From NCBI GenBank assembly GCA_963732005.1, contig CAVSXT010000003.1:744001-808000 (forward strand): DNA of 64,000 nucleotides, in the 5' to 3' direction. Of the stretch, positions 38,878 through 50,833 are shown piece after piece. Below the pieces are notes generated by a model. That model did no database searches and was not told where the DNA came from. It saw only the letters and a program-made list of their open reading frames with translations. The translations under genes and the position numbers were made by a program. The DNA comes from JASLEW01 sp963732005. GTDB taxonomy: Bacteria; Acidobacteriota; Thermoanaerobaculia; Multivoradales; UBA5704. Numbering within the stretch: position 1 is the first letter of the stretch; every line of letters begins with the position of its first letter.

Positions 38878-40971
38878 TCAGGGCCTGCGGCCGCCGGTGA
38901 TCGAGGCCGCGGTCACCCTCGCCGTCTCTTCGACCTCGCGCGCGGCGTCGCTCTCCAGGCGCGCCGCGTCCTCGGCGCACGCCGCGCGCAGGCGGCGGTT
39001 GAGCGCCTCGATCCGGGACTGTGCACGCGGCAGGGCGCTGGGCAGCAGGCAGCCGGCGCCATCGATCCGGTCGTGGTAATGCAAGATCATCGGTTCGGCC
39101 GCCAGCATCGCCGCCGGCGGTGGCTGCGGCTGCAGATGGAGCGGGAAGTTGAGCGCCGGCGGCGCCTCGGCGAACGGCACAGGATGCGCTGCCAGGGCGA
39201 GGCTCAGGCTCGCCTGGTGGCAGTGATGGGCGCAGGGACCCAGGAGCTCGAGCACGTCGAGGATGCGGCGGTTCCACTCGCTCCAGACCGGCGCGAGCTC
39301 CTGCGCCACCTCGCGGGTCATGAAGACGACGCCCGAGTTGCAGTACAGGATCGTGGGCTGGTCATGGATCGTCGTGCGATGGCGCCGCGGCGGCAGCGGC
39401 AGCCCGAAATGGCGGAACAGCCGGACGAAGGCGTCGTGCGTCACCGACGGCAGGTCGGCGATCTTCGCCTGGAACGCCCCGGCGGTCAGCAGCGGCAGCG
39501 GATCGCCCACCACCGCCGTGTCGCAGTCCAGCAACAGCAGCCCGCGGGCGCCGGTGGCGAGAGCCTCGGGGAAGAACCGCAGCTTGTTGGCGGGAGGGTT
39601 CCGGCGATCGAAGCGCTCGACGGGCCGCAGCTCGGCGTCTTCGCGCTCGAGCGCCTGCCGCTCTGCGGGGGTGACGGCGCCGATTACGCAAACCAGCATC
39701 CGGGCGTTTGCCAGCGAGCCTCCGAACCAGCGCAGCGACCGCGCCAGCCGCCGGGCCTGCGCCAGGCTGCCGGGCTGGCGGCTGTCGGCGACGCAACCGA
39801 TCACGACGTCTTCGGCGCGCAGCGGCGGCAACCGCCCCGCGAGCCTGCGCAGCCGCCAGCCGGCCTGCCGCGCCGCTCCGTGCCAGCGGCCGGCGGCGCC
39901 CCAATAGGCCTGGAGGATGCGATACGACCGCGTCGATGCGAGCTGCAAGCGTTCCTGGCGCTGTGCGGCCAGCTGCTCGCCGCGGTTGCGAGCCAGCTCG
40001 CCGAGCTGATCGACGCGATCCAGGAGGTGAGCGACCTGCAGCTTCAGCTCGGAGTACACGATCCGCTGGCGCGGCGTCACCAGGACCGCGCCGCCGCCGT
40101 CGCCCGGCGCCGTCGCCAGCGCCGCGGCCAGCAGATGCTCGTTGGTCTCCTCGAGCTCGCGCACCAGCGCGGTCGCCTCGGTGCCGTGATGCGGATCGCG
40201 GGCGCCCTGGCCGCCACTCGGCAGATCGGCCGCCGCCTCCAGCCGGTCGAGCAGCTCCATCGCCTCCGGCAGCAGCGCGCGCCAAGCGATGCCGCGCGCT
40301 CGCAGGCCGCTGCGCAGCTCGCCGGGAGCGTATCGCTCCTCGATACCCGCGATGGCCAGCGGCAGGCCCGAACGGCTCGCCGCCAGCCCCATCGCCGCGG
40401 CCGGATCGCGCGCGGCGGCGGCGATCGAGCAGAGCAGGCATCGCTCCGGCCGCGAGGCGTGGAACGCGAGCAGCTGGCGGTTGTAAGCCGTCCAGGCTCG
40501 GATCGCGGTCCAGGCGTCGAGCTGTACCTCGAGGTCCAGCCCCCGGCGCGCCAGCGACAGCGCGACCTCCGCCGGATGGCGATAGACCAGCAGGTAGAAA
40601 GCTGCCGGCAGCAGCTCCTCCCACGCCGCCAGGAAGAGGGTGGTGCGCGGGTCTTTCCACCCCCAGCTGGGTTTGCCGGCCCGGCTGGCGAGCAGGCCGC
40701 GCGCCGCGCGCGCTTCCTCCGCGGTAAAGCGGGCCACGCCGTCCGCGGGAGGTCGCAGCGGGCCGCCGCCGCGGCGTTCCAGGCACCGCTCGTGGAAACG
40801 CACCAGTTCCAGGTCCTCGAAATGCCCGCGCCGGTTTCCCTTGCTCGCCGGCATCAGCTCCGTCCCCAGGTACACGCCGCCGGCGGCGGCCAGGCTGGCG
40901 AGCAGAGAGGTGCCGGACCGATGCATGCCGGTGACGACCAGGACGGGGTGAAGCTTGGGCATGGTTGACAT
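38878..40971 (-). CDS. Sulfotransferase-glycosyltransferase fusion protein
   Basis: 697 residues. The N-terminal half (about 10-230) is a sulfotransferase: VVTGMHRSGTSLLASL (5'-phosphosulfate loop, about 12-27), GHFEDLELVRFHE, WGWKDPRTT and LLVYRHPAEVALSL. A central region (about 260-360) is helical with a likely coiled coil. The C-terminal part (about 375-640) resembles a nucleotide-sugar glycosyltransferase: NKLRFFPEAL, then LLLLDCDTAVVGDPL with the DxD near 480, YCNSGVVFM and ILHYHDRIDG, where a late His could complete the metal site. Such a fusion suggests coupled sugar addition and sulfation of one polymer. No signal peptide, so cytoplasmic. ATG 40971 has an alternative at 40962. Confidence 0.82.
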   Translation of the reverse strand: MSTMPKLHPVLVVTGMHRSGTSLLASLAAAGGVYLGTELMPASKGNRRGHFEDLELVRFHERCLERRGGGPLRPPADGVARFTAEEARAARGLLASRAGKPSWGWKDPRTTLFLAAWEELLPAAFYLLVYRHPAEVALSLARRGLDLEVQLDAWTAIRAWTAYNRQLLAFHASRPERCLLCSIAAAARDPAAAMGLAASRSGLPLAIAGIEERYAPGELRSGLRARGIAWRALLPEAMELLDRLEAAADLPSGGQGARDPHHGTEATALVRELEETNEHLLAAALATAPGDGGGAVLVTPRQRIVYSELKLQVAHLLDRVDQLGELARNRGEQLAAQRQERLQLASTRSYRILQAYWGAAGRWHGAARQAGWRLRRLAGRLPPLRAEDVVIGCVADSRQPGSLAQARRLARSLRWFGGSLANARMLVCVIGAVTPAERQALEREDAELRPVERFDRRNPPANKLRFFPEALATGARGLLLLDCDTAVVGDPLPLLTAGAFQAKIADLPSVTHDAFVRLFRHFGLPLPPRRHRTTIHDQPTILYCNSGVVFMTREVAQELAPVWSEWNRRILDVLELLGPCAHHCHQASLSLALAAHPVPFAEAPPALNFPLHLQPQPPPAAMLAAEPMILHYHDRIDGAGCLLPSALPRAQSRIEALNRRLRAACAEDAARLESDAAREVEETARVTAASITGGRRP

Positions 40972-41096
40972 CGGCTTCTAGCAGAAGCGGCGCGCCGAGT
41001 CCAGCGCACGGTGGAAGGTAATCGCCAGGGGGCCGAGAGTGTATGGTGTTGGCCACCGGCCCACGCCACTTGGCGCCGCGGGGCCGATCTATCGTC

Positions 41097-42626
<1,530 letters not shown>

Positions 42627-42634
42627 CGCTGCCG

Positions 42635-42647
42635 TTGCGTTTTGCAA
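42635..42647. promoter_or_regulatory. Upstream activator site 1, TTGC-N5-GCAA
   Basis: TTGC-GTTTT-GCAA, a perfect 4+4 inverted repeat beginning 9 bases after the activator's stop. It matches the second site at 42668 in arms and spacer length. It is a candidate binding site for the dimeric Fis-type helix-turn-helix of the sigma-54 activator just upstream. Confidence 0.6.
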
Positions 42648-42666
42648 TAACTGGCTCGAATCATCC

Positions 42667-42681
42667 ATTGCATTACGCAAT
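42667..42681. promoter_or_regulatory. Upstream activator site 2, ATTGC-N5-GCAAT
   Basis: ATTGC-ATTAC-GCAAT, a perfect 5+5 inverted repeat. Its centre is 33 bases from that of site 1, about three helical turns, so both would lie on the same face of the DNA. It lies about 190 bases upstream of the -24/-12 promoter, a typical enhancer distance for NtrC-type proteins. Nothing else is evident in 42682-42862 except a shorter TTGC-T-GCAA at 42782. Confidence 0.65.
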
Positions 42682-42862
42682 CTAGTCGGCCGCCACGGCC
42701 TCCGGCCAATCCAGGGCGCCGGGGCATTCCGGCACCTCCGCGGCGGCGGAACCGCAAGCCGCAGCTCAGGCCGCAAGTTTATTGCTGCAAGCACTTTACA
42801 TCCTCATTCCAGACACATCTGCCGAGCTCTGGCAGCAGGCTGCGCAACGCGCCAGCCCCCCA

Positions 42863-42878
42863 TGGCACTTCACCTGCA
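42863..42878 (+). promoter_or_regulatory. Sigma-54 (-24/-12) promoter of the kinase-kdp operon
   Basis: TGGCACTTCACCTGCA: the -24 element TGGCAC is exact and the -12 element is CTGCA for consensus TTGCA, with the invariant GG and GC at the correct spacing. Transcription would begin near 42889, about 20 bases before the kinase ATG at 42910. Position between a sigma-54 activator and its regulated genes supports it strongly. Confidence 0.8.
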
Positions 42879-42909
42879 CTGGCCGCAGCCCTGCGAGTAG
42901 AGGCAAACG

Positions 42910-44766
42910 ATGAAAATGCTCGGTCTGCGCGGCAAGCTGGTGCTGGGTTTCGGGGGCCTGCTGGCGCTGCTGACGGTGGTCGGCCTGCAGGGCGCCTACT
43001 GGCTCTCCCGCCTCGGCGGTTCAGTCGAAGTCATCCTGCGCGACAACTACGACAGCGTCGTCGCCTGCCAGCAGATGAAGGAGGCGCTGGAACGGCTCGA
43101 CAGCGGCGCGCTGTTCGCGCTCGCCGGCGATCCGCAGCGCGGCCGCCAGCTCGCCGCCGCCAACGCGCCGCGCTTCACCCGGGCGCTCGACGCCGAGCTG
43201 CGCAACATCACCCTGCCCGGAGAGGGACCGGCGGCCTTCCGCATCCGCGACCTGTACGCCCTCTACCCGCCGGTGCTCGCCGAGGTGCTCGACTCCGGGA
43301 GACCGCTCGACGTCCGACGGGCTGTCTACTTCGGGCGCCTGCTGCCGCTCTTCGAGCAGATCAAGCAGACGGCCGATCAGGTGCAGCAGATGAACCAGGA
43401 CAGCATGGTGAGCGCCAGCGTCAGGTCTCGCCGGCTGGCTGCCCTGGCCAGCCGCCGGACGATGCCGTTGCTGCTCCTCGGCGCGGTCCTGGCGGTCGGC
43501 TTCGTGCTGTTCCTGAGCCGGGCCATCCTGCTGCCGCTGTCGCGGCTGACGCAATCAGTGCGCGACGTCGAGAAAGGCAACCTGGACCTGGTGGTGCCGG
43601 TGATGTCGCAAGACGAGCTGGGCGAGCTCGCCGCCGCCTTCAACGCCATGGCCGGTCGGCTGCGCGAGCTGCGCCGCAGCAACCGCGCCCGCCTGCTGCG
43701 CGCCCAGCAGACCTCGCAGCTGGCAATCGACAGCCTGCCCGACGCGGTGGCGGTGTTCTCGCCCGACTTCCGTGTCGAGCTGGCCAACCGCACCGCCGTC
43801 TCCACCCTCGGCCTGCGCCCCGGCGAGCCGCTGCCGCCGCGTCATGCCGACTGGCTGCCGCATCTGCTGCAGGAGACCGCACGCTCCGGCACGCTGCCCG
43901 ACCGCGGCTACGAGGCGGCGCGGCAGATCTTCCACGAGGGCCAGGAGCGCTTCTACCTGCCGCACGCGGTGGCGCTGCGCGGTGCCGACGGCCAGCTGGT
44001 CGGCGTCACCCTGATCCTCTCGGACATCACCAACCTGCGGCGGATCGACGAGCTCAAGACGGGCATGCTGTCGACCGTCTCGCACGAGCTGCGCACCCCG
44101 CTCACCTCCCTGCAGATGGCGCTCCACGTGTTGCTCGAGGAGCAGCTCGGCACCCTGACGGCGCCGCAGACCGAGCTGCTGGTGGCGGCGCGTGACGACG
44201 CCGAGCGGCTGCGCACCATCCTCGTCAACCTGCTCGAGATCGCGCGCTACGAGTCGGGACGCCAGCTGCTGAGCTGCGAGCCGATCCGGGCGCGCGACCT
44301 AATCGAGACCTCGCTCGCGCCGTTGCGCTCGGCTTTCGCCGACCAGGGCATCGAGCTCGCGGTGACGATCGCGCCCGCGGCGCCGCAGGTGATGGCCGAT
44401 CCGGCGCGCGCGCCGCTGGTGCTCGGCAACCTGCTGCAGAACGCGCTTCAGCACACCCCGGCCGGCGGCACCGTGACGGTCGGGGCCGCGCCGGCAGGCG
44501 ATCAGGTGCGCTTCTCGGTCGCCGACTCCGGTCCCGGCATCCCCGAGGAGTACCTGGGGCGCATCTTCGAGCGCTTCGCCCAGGTGCCGGGCAGCCCTGG
44601 AGGCGCCGGCCTGGGGCTCGCCATCGCCAGGGAGATCGTGCAGGCCCACGGCGGCACGATCGGCGTGGAGAATCACCACAACGGCCACGGCAGCGGCGCG
44701 ACGTTCAACTTCACGCTGCCGGCGGTGCCGGCGGCGCCCGCAGGGGTACCGGGGCCGACGGCCTGA
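42910..44766 (+). CDS. Membrane sensor histidine kinase (KinB-like: HAMP-PAS-HisKA-HATPase)
   Basis: 618 residues. Transmembrane helix 1 at about 10-30, a periplasmic helical sensor region to about 183, and helix 2 at about 184-204. Then a HAMP domain (about 205-257), a PAS domain (IDSLPDAVAVFSPDFRVELAN, from about 272), the dimerization/phosphoacceptor box with H392 in VSHELRTPLTSL, and an ATPase with N-box NLLQNALQH, DSGPGIP and GGAGLGLAI. The layout matches KinB, the kinase partner of AlgB, rather than KdpD. It should phosphorylate the upstream response regulator. It is the first gene after the sigma-54 promoter, so the kinase is probably autoregulated. It runs into the kdp genes with a 29-base gap. 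Confidence 0.93.
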   Translation: MKMLGLRGKLVLGFGGLLALLTVVGLQGAYWLSRLGGSVEVILRDNYDSVVACQQMKEALERLDSGALFALAGDPQRGRQLAAANAPRFTRALDAELRNITLPGEGPAAFRIRDLYALYPPVLAEVLDSGRPLDVRRAVYFGRLLPLFEQIKQTADQVQQMNQDSMVSASVRSRRLAALASRRTMPLLLLGAVLAVGFVLFLSRAILLPLSRLTQSVRDVEKGNLDLVVPVMSQDELGELAAAFNAMAGRLRELRRSNRARLLRAQQTSQLAIDSLPDAVAVFSPDFRVELANRTAVSTLGLRPGEPLPPRHADWLPHLLQETARSGTLPDRGYEAARQIFHEGQERFYLPHAVALRGADGQLVGVTLILSDITNLRRIDELKTGMLSTVSHELRTPLTSLQMALHVLLEEQLGTLTAPQTELLVAARDDAERLRTILVNLLEIARYESGRQLLSCEPIRARDLIETSLAPLRSAFADQGIELAVTIAPAAPQVMADPARAPLVLGNLLQNALQHTPAGGTVTVGAAPAGDQVRFSVADSGPGIPEEYLGRIFERFAQVPGSPGGAGLGLAIAREIVQAHGGTIGVENHHNGHGSGATFNFTLPAVPAAPAGVPGPTA

Positions 44767-44795
44767 GCGGCAGTGCGCCATTCGAGGAGCCAAAC

Positions 44796-44879
44796 ATGCT
44801 GGACCTGATCGCGATCGTCGTCACCGTCCTGTTCTTCGCCTTGGCGCTCTGGTACCTACGGTTCTGCGAAAGGATCTGA
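44796..44879 (+). CDS. 27-residue single-helix peptide upstream of kdpF
   Basis: The sequence runs from MLDLIAIVVTVLFF to FCERI: one hydrophobic helix with acidic/basic caps. A Shine-Dalgarno (cgaggag) lies about 8 bases before the ATG. Its position between the kinase and kdpF, with 10 bases to the next start, suggests a second KdpF-like accessory peptide of the potassium pump. Function is inferred from context only. Confidence 0.7.
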   Translation: MLDLIAIVVTVLFFALALWYLRFCERI

Positions 44880-44889
44880 GGAGACTGCC

Positions 44890-44979
44890 ATGAACTGGGA
44901 GTACCTGCTGAGCGCCCTGATCGCCACCGGTCTGCTCGTGTACCTCGTCTACGCCATGCTCAGGCCGGAGAAATTTTGA
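44890..44979 (+). CDS. kdpF: Potassium-transporting ATPase KdpF subunit
   Basis: 29 residues: MNWEYLL, a single transmembrane helix, then the family-typical ending LVYAMLRPEKF. KdpF is the small lipid-like stabilizing subunit of the KdpFABC potassium pump in the inner membrane. The length and C-terminal motif match the family. The ATG follows a gaggag stretch. A TTG overlapping its stop could start the next frame. Confidence 0.88.
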   Translation: MNWEYLLSALIATGLLVYLVYAMLRPEKF

Positions 44980-45026
44980 GCAATCCTGATGAAGCCTTGA
45001 ACCCGCTTCGCGGGAGAGGAGTCACC

Positions 45027-46871
45027 ATGCCTTTCTTTCGTTTCCAGCTCGCAGGGGTCCGCCGCTCGGCGGCTGGCTTCCTCACGTTGGGCCTGGCCCT
45101 GGCGCTCGCACTTGCCGGCGCGTCTGGCCTGATCGCCGAGCAGCCGCCAGCGGCTGCCGCGGCGGGCTCCCAGGCCCAGCAGGCGCCGCCGGCCGACAGC
45201 TCATCGCCGGCGCACCAGCCCACTCCGCTCGAGCAGGCGCAGGCGCAGCTGGCGCAGGCGCAGGCGCAGCTGGCCGAGGCCCAGGCGCAGCTGGCCCGTG
45301 CCCTGGCGCTGGCCCAGCAGGCGCAGTCCCTGGCCCAGCCGCCGCCGGCCTTGGCTCAGCAGCTGCCGGCCACCGGCCAGACTGCCGCGGGCGGCCCGGC
45401 CTCGCTGCAACAGGCCGCGGCGTCGCAGGCCCAGGCCGCGCCCGGCCAGCCGGAGGCGGTGGGTCAGACCGTTTCCCTGACGCCGCACGCGCTGCCCTAC
45501 CGGGACCTGGCGGTGATGGCCCAGATCCAGGCGCCGCCAGCGCCGACCACGGTGGTGACGGCGCCGGTTCCCGCGACCGCGAGCGCCGCCGGCACCGCCA
45601 AGCCGAAGGCCCCGGAGCCCTTCGCATTCGGCGACTTCACCTGGCTCAACGGCAATGCCCGCACCACCGAGTCGCCGATCGACACCAAGGTCTTCACCGG
45701 AGAGTTCAGGGTGGACGTGAGCGAGATCAACGACTTCAACCACCCCAAGGACAACACCCTGGTGGGCAGCAGCGAGAGCGGCCGGACGAGCGAGATCCAG
45801 CTGCAGCAGCTGGGCATCGGCGGCGACTTCCATTACGACAACGTCATCGGCCGGCTGATGACCCAGTTCGGAATGTACTCGACGATGACGCCGCGCAACG
45901 ACGCCAGCCCGGGGCGCGGGCAGTGGGACCTGGCCGACGCCTACCGCTACCTCTCCGAGGCCTACGGCGGCTATCACTTTGACGTGATGAACGGCATCAA
46001 TCTCGAAGCCGGTATCTTCATGTCCTACGTCGGCCTGTTCAGCTATTACAACTTCGACAACTGGGCCTACCAGCCGTCCTACGTCTCCTCGAACACGCCC
46101 TGGTTCTTCAACGGGCTGCGGGTCCAGCTCTTCCCGAGCGATCATCTGAAGATCGAGCCCTGGTACATCAACGGCTGGCAGTCGTATGGCAAGTTCAACA
46201 GCAAGCCCGGTCTCGGCATGCAGGTGCTCTGGCGCCCGAACAGCTCGTTCTCCGTGCTCTCCAACAGCTACGGCGTCGGCACCGACACCCTTGGCAACCC
46301 CAACCGCACGCGCTGGCACAGCGACGACAGCCTCGAGCTGAAGTATTACGACCATCCCGGCCGGCTGGTGGACAAGTCCGCCCTGTCGTTCACCTTCGAC
46401 GCCGGCTGCGAGAGCGGCGGCGGCGTCCACTGCGCCCACAGCTCTCCCGGCGTGCCGTCGCAGTATTTCCTGGGCTACATGCTCTACGACCGGGTCTGGT
46501 TCCACGACGACAAGTTCGCGGTGACCGTCGGCGGCGGCCAGATCACCAACCCCGGGCGCTACCTGGTGCTGCTGCCGCCGATCAACGGCGCGACGGCGTT
46601 CTCGGGCACCCCCTACTTCACCGAGAACCCCGGCCAGCAGTTCCGGGCCTACGACGGTTCCATCACCTTCGACTGGATGCCCTCGCAGTTCGTCACCTTC
46701 CGCACCGAGCTCGACCGCCGCGGCGCGGACGTGCCCTACTTCGCGGGACCGGGTGGCGTCACCCCGAATGGCGGCAACCAGGGCGCACCCGGCTCGCTGG
46801 TGCCGGGGTTCACTCCCGACCTGCGCAAGACCGAGACCCGCATCAACACCGCCGTGCTGGTGAAGTTCTGA
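45027..46871 (+). CDS. Outer-membrane beta-barrel protein (OmpL/BBP2-like) with N-terminal coiled coil
   Basis: 614 residues from ATG 45027, which has a good Shine-Dalgarno (agaggag); an in-frame TTG at 44976 overlaps the kdpF stop and is less likely. Signal peptide at about 1-38 (FLTLGLALALALAGASG), then a Gln/Ala-rich heptad region (about 55-120), a Pro/Ala linker, and from about 200 a series of amphipathic, aromatic-rich beta strands (for example FNGLRVQLFPSDHLKIEPWYINGW), ending in VLVKF with terminal Phe, the usual outer-membrane barrel signal. It resembles the putative beta-barrel porin-2 family. Sitting between kdpF and kdpA, it probably lets potassium through the outer membrane when the pump is induced. 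The coiled coil could trimerize or reach the periplasm. Confidence 0.8.
   Translation: MPFFRFQLAGVRRSAAGFLTLGLALALALAGASGLIAEQPPAAAAAGSQAQQAPPADSSSPAHQPTPLEQAQAQLAQAQAQLAEAQAQLARALALAQQAQSLAQPPPALAQQLPATGQTAAGGPASLQQAAASQAQAAPGQPEAVGQTVSLTPHALPYRDLAVMAQIQAPPAPTTVVTAPVPATASAAGTAKPKAPEPFAFGDFTWLNGNARTTESPIDTKVFTGEFRVDVSEINDFNHPKDNTLVGSSESGRTSEIQLQQLGIGGDFHYDNVIGRLMTQFGMYSTMTPRNDASPGRGQWDLADAYRYLSEAYGGYHFDVMNGINLEAGIFMSYVGLFSYYNFDNWAYQPSYVSSNTPWFFNGLRVQLFPSDHLKIEPWYINGWQSYGKFNSKPGLGMQVLWRPNSSFSVLSNSYGVGTDTLGNPNRTRWHSDDSLELKYYDHPGRLVDKSALSFTFDAGCESGGGVHCAHSSPGVPSQYFLGYMLYDRVWFHDDKFAVTVGGGQITNPGRYLVLLPPINGATAFSGTPYFTENPGQQFRAYDGSITFDWMPSQFVTFRTELDRRGADVPYFAGPGGVTPNGGNQGAPGSLVPGFTPDLRKTETRINTAVLVKF
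45231..45293 (+). repeat. Three tandem 21-bp units encoding coiled-coil heptads
   Basis: Units at 45231-45251, 45252-45272 and 45273-45293, each ending caggcgcagctg. They are in frame and encode EQAQAQL, AQAQAQL and AEAQAQL, i.e. one heptad per DNA unit with Leu at a fixed position. Copy number could expand or contract without a frameshift. Confidence 0.85.
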
Positions 46872-46878
46872 GCCGCCG

Positions 46879-48672
46879 ATGACCGCCAACGGCTGGCTGC
46901 AGCTGCTGATCTATCTCGTGGTCCTGGTGGCGGTGACGCCGCCCCTCGGGATCTACATGACCCGCATCTTTGCCGGCGAGCGCACCTGGCTGACGCCGGT
47001 GCTGCGCCCGCTCGAGCGGCTGATCTACCGCTGCTGCCGGGTGGACGAGAAGGAGGAGCAGCACTGGACCGACTACGGCGCGGCCATGCTGGTGTTCAGC
47101 GGCGTCAGCATGCTCGTGCTGTACGCGATCGAGCGGCTGCAGTCGTGGCTGCCGGCCAACCCCCAGGGGTTCGCCGGGGTGGAGCCGGCCCTCGCCTTCA
47201 ACACCGCCGCGAGCTTCACCACCAACACCAACTGGCAGAGCTATTCCGGCGAGTCGGCCATGAGCTACCTCACGCAGATGGCCGGCCTCGCCTTCCACAA
47301 CTTTGCCTCCGCGGCCACCGGCATCGCGCTCGCCATCGCCTTCATCCGCGGCATCGCTCGGCGCGAGGCCAGGACGATCGGCAACTTCTGGGTGGACCTG
47401 ACCCGCAGCTGCCTCTACCTGCTGCTGCCGCTCTCCCTGGCCGGCGCGCTGCTGCTGGTCTGGCAGGGGGTGCCGCAGAACCTCGACCGCTACACCCACG
47501 CCGGCCTGCTCGAGACCCAGCAGGTCGAGAGCAAGGACGCCGCCGGCAAGGTGAAGGTCGACGCCCGCACCGAGCAGCTGATCGCCCAGGGGCCGGTCGC
47601 CTCCCAGGAGATCATCAAGGAGCTGGGCACCAACGGCGGCGGCTTCTTCGGCGCCAACTCGGCTCATCCCTACGAGAATCCGACGCCGCTCGCCAACTTC
47701 CTCGAGATGCTGGGCATTCTTGCCATAGCCTCCGGCCTCACCTACACCCTGGGCCGGATGACCGGCAGCCAGAACCACGGCTGGGCGGTGTTCGCGGCGA
47801 TGCTGACGCTGATGCTGGCCGCCTTCTTCACCGTCAACCACTACGAGGCGGCCGGCAACCCGACGTTCGCCCGCCATGGCGTCACCCAGGCCGCCGTGCA
47901 AACGCCCGGCGGCGAGCAGGCGGGCGGCAACATGGAGGGCAAGGAGGTGCGTTTCGGCATCTTCCAGAGCGCGCTGTTCGCCACCGTCACCACCGACGCT
48001 TCCTGCGGCGCGGTCAACGGCCAGCACGACTCCTTCACCCCGCTGGGCGGCATGATCCCGATGCTCAATATCATGCTTGGCGAGGTGGTGTTCGGCGGTG
48101 TCGGCGCCGGCCTCTACGGCATGCTGGTGATGATCGTGCTCACCGTGTTCATCGCCGGCCTGATGGTCGGCCGCACGCCCGAGTACCTGGGCAAGAAGAT
48201 CGAGGCGAAGGACGTCAAGATGGCGATGCTCTACGCCCTGATCTTCGCCTTCAACATCCTGGTGCTGGCGGCGTGGGCGAGCGTCACGCCCTACGGCACC
48301 GCGGTGCTCGGCAACGCGGGCCCGCACGGCCTCTCCGAGATCGTCTACGCCTTCACCTCGGTGACCGGCAACAACGGCTCGGCCTTCGGCGGGCTGTCCG
48401 CCAACACCCCCTGGTACAACTGGACCCTCGGGGTCGCGATGCTGGTCGGGCGCTTCCTGATGATCGTGCCGATGCTGGCGATCGCCGGCAACCTGGCGAG
48501 CAAGAAGGCGGTGCCGCCGTCGGCGGGCACCTTCCCCGTGCACACGCCGCTGTTCGTGGCGCTGCTGCTGGGAGTGATCCTGATCGTCAGCGCCCTGACC
48601 TTCTTTCCGGTGCTGTCGCTGGCGCCGATCGTCGAACACCTGCTGATGCAGGGGGGAACGCTGTTCTCCTAG
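46879..48672 (+). CDS. kdpA: Potassium-transporting ATPase KdpA subunit
   Basis: 597 residues, slightly longer than the about 560 usual. KdpA is the channel-like subunit that binds and carries potassium across the inner membrane. The four selectivity-filter regions are recognisable: NTAASFTTNTNWQSY, LGTNGGGFFGANSAHP, TTDASCGAVNGQHD and SVTGNNGSAFGGL. About ten transmembrane helices. The start ATG lies 7 bases after the barrel protein stop and 15 bases separate its own stop from kdpB, so one operon. Confidence 0.98.
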   Translation: MTANGWLQLLIYLVVLVAVTPPLGIYMTRIFAGERTWLTPVLRPLERLIYRCCRVDEKEEQHWTDYGAAMLVFSGVSMLVLYAIERLQSWLPANPQGFAGVEPALAFNTAASFTTNTNWQSYSGESAMSYLTQMAGLAFHNFASAATGIALAIAFIRGIARREARTIGNFWVDLTRSCLYLLLPLSLAGALLLVWQGVPQNLDRYTHAGLLETQQVESKDAAGKVKVDARTEQLIAQGPVASQEIIKELGTNGGGFFGANSAHPYENPTPLANFLEMLGILAIASGLTYTLGRMTGSQNHGWAVFAAMLTLMLAAFFTVNHYEAAGNPTFARHGVTQAAVQTPGGEQAGGNMEGKEVRFGIFQSALFATVTTDASCGAVNGQHDSFTPLGGMIPMLNIMLGEVVFGGVGAGLYGMLVMIVLTVFIAGLMVGRTPEYLGKKIEAKDVKMAMLYALIFAFNILVLAAWASVTPYGTAVLGNAGPHGLSEIVYAFTSVTGNNGSAFGGLSANTPWYNWTLGVAMLVGRFLMIVPMLAIAGNLASKKAVPPSAGTFPVHTPLFVALLLGVILIVSALTFFPVLSLAPIVEHLLMQGGTLFS

Positions 48673-48687
48673 GTCGAAAGGGCATTT

Positions 48688-50814
<2,127 letters not shown>

Positions 50815-50833
50815 TGCCATTTCTGGAGACGCC

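Noticed and set aside
42782..42790. TTGC-T-GCAA as a third activator site
   Set aside because: The arms match, but the one-base spacer differs from the five-base spacer of the two good sites, so the geometry does not fit the same dimer.
42910..44766. Calling the kinase KdpD
   Set aside because: It lacks the KdpD N-terminal ATP-binding and stress domains, which are on a separate protein at 51415. Its HAMP-PAS layout is KinB-like.
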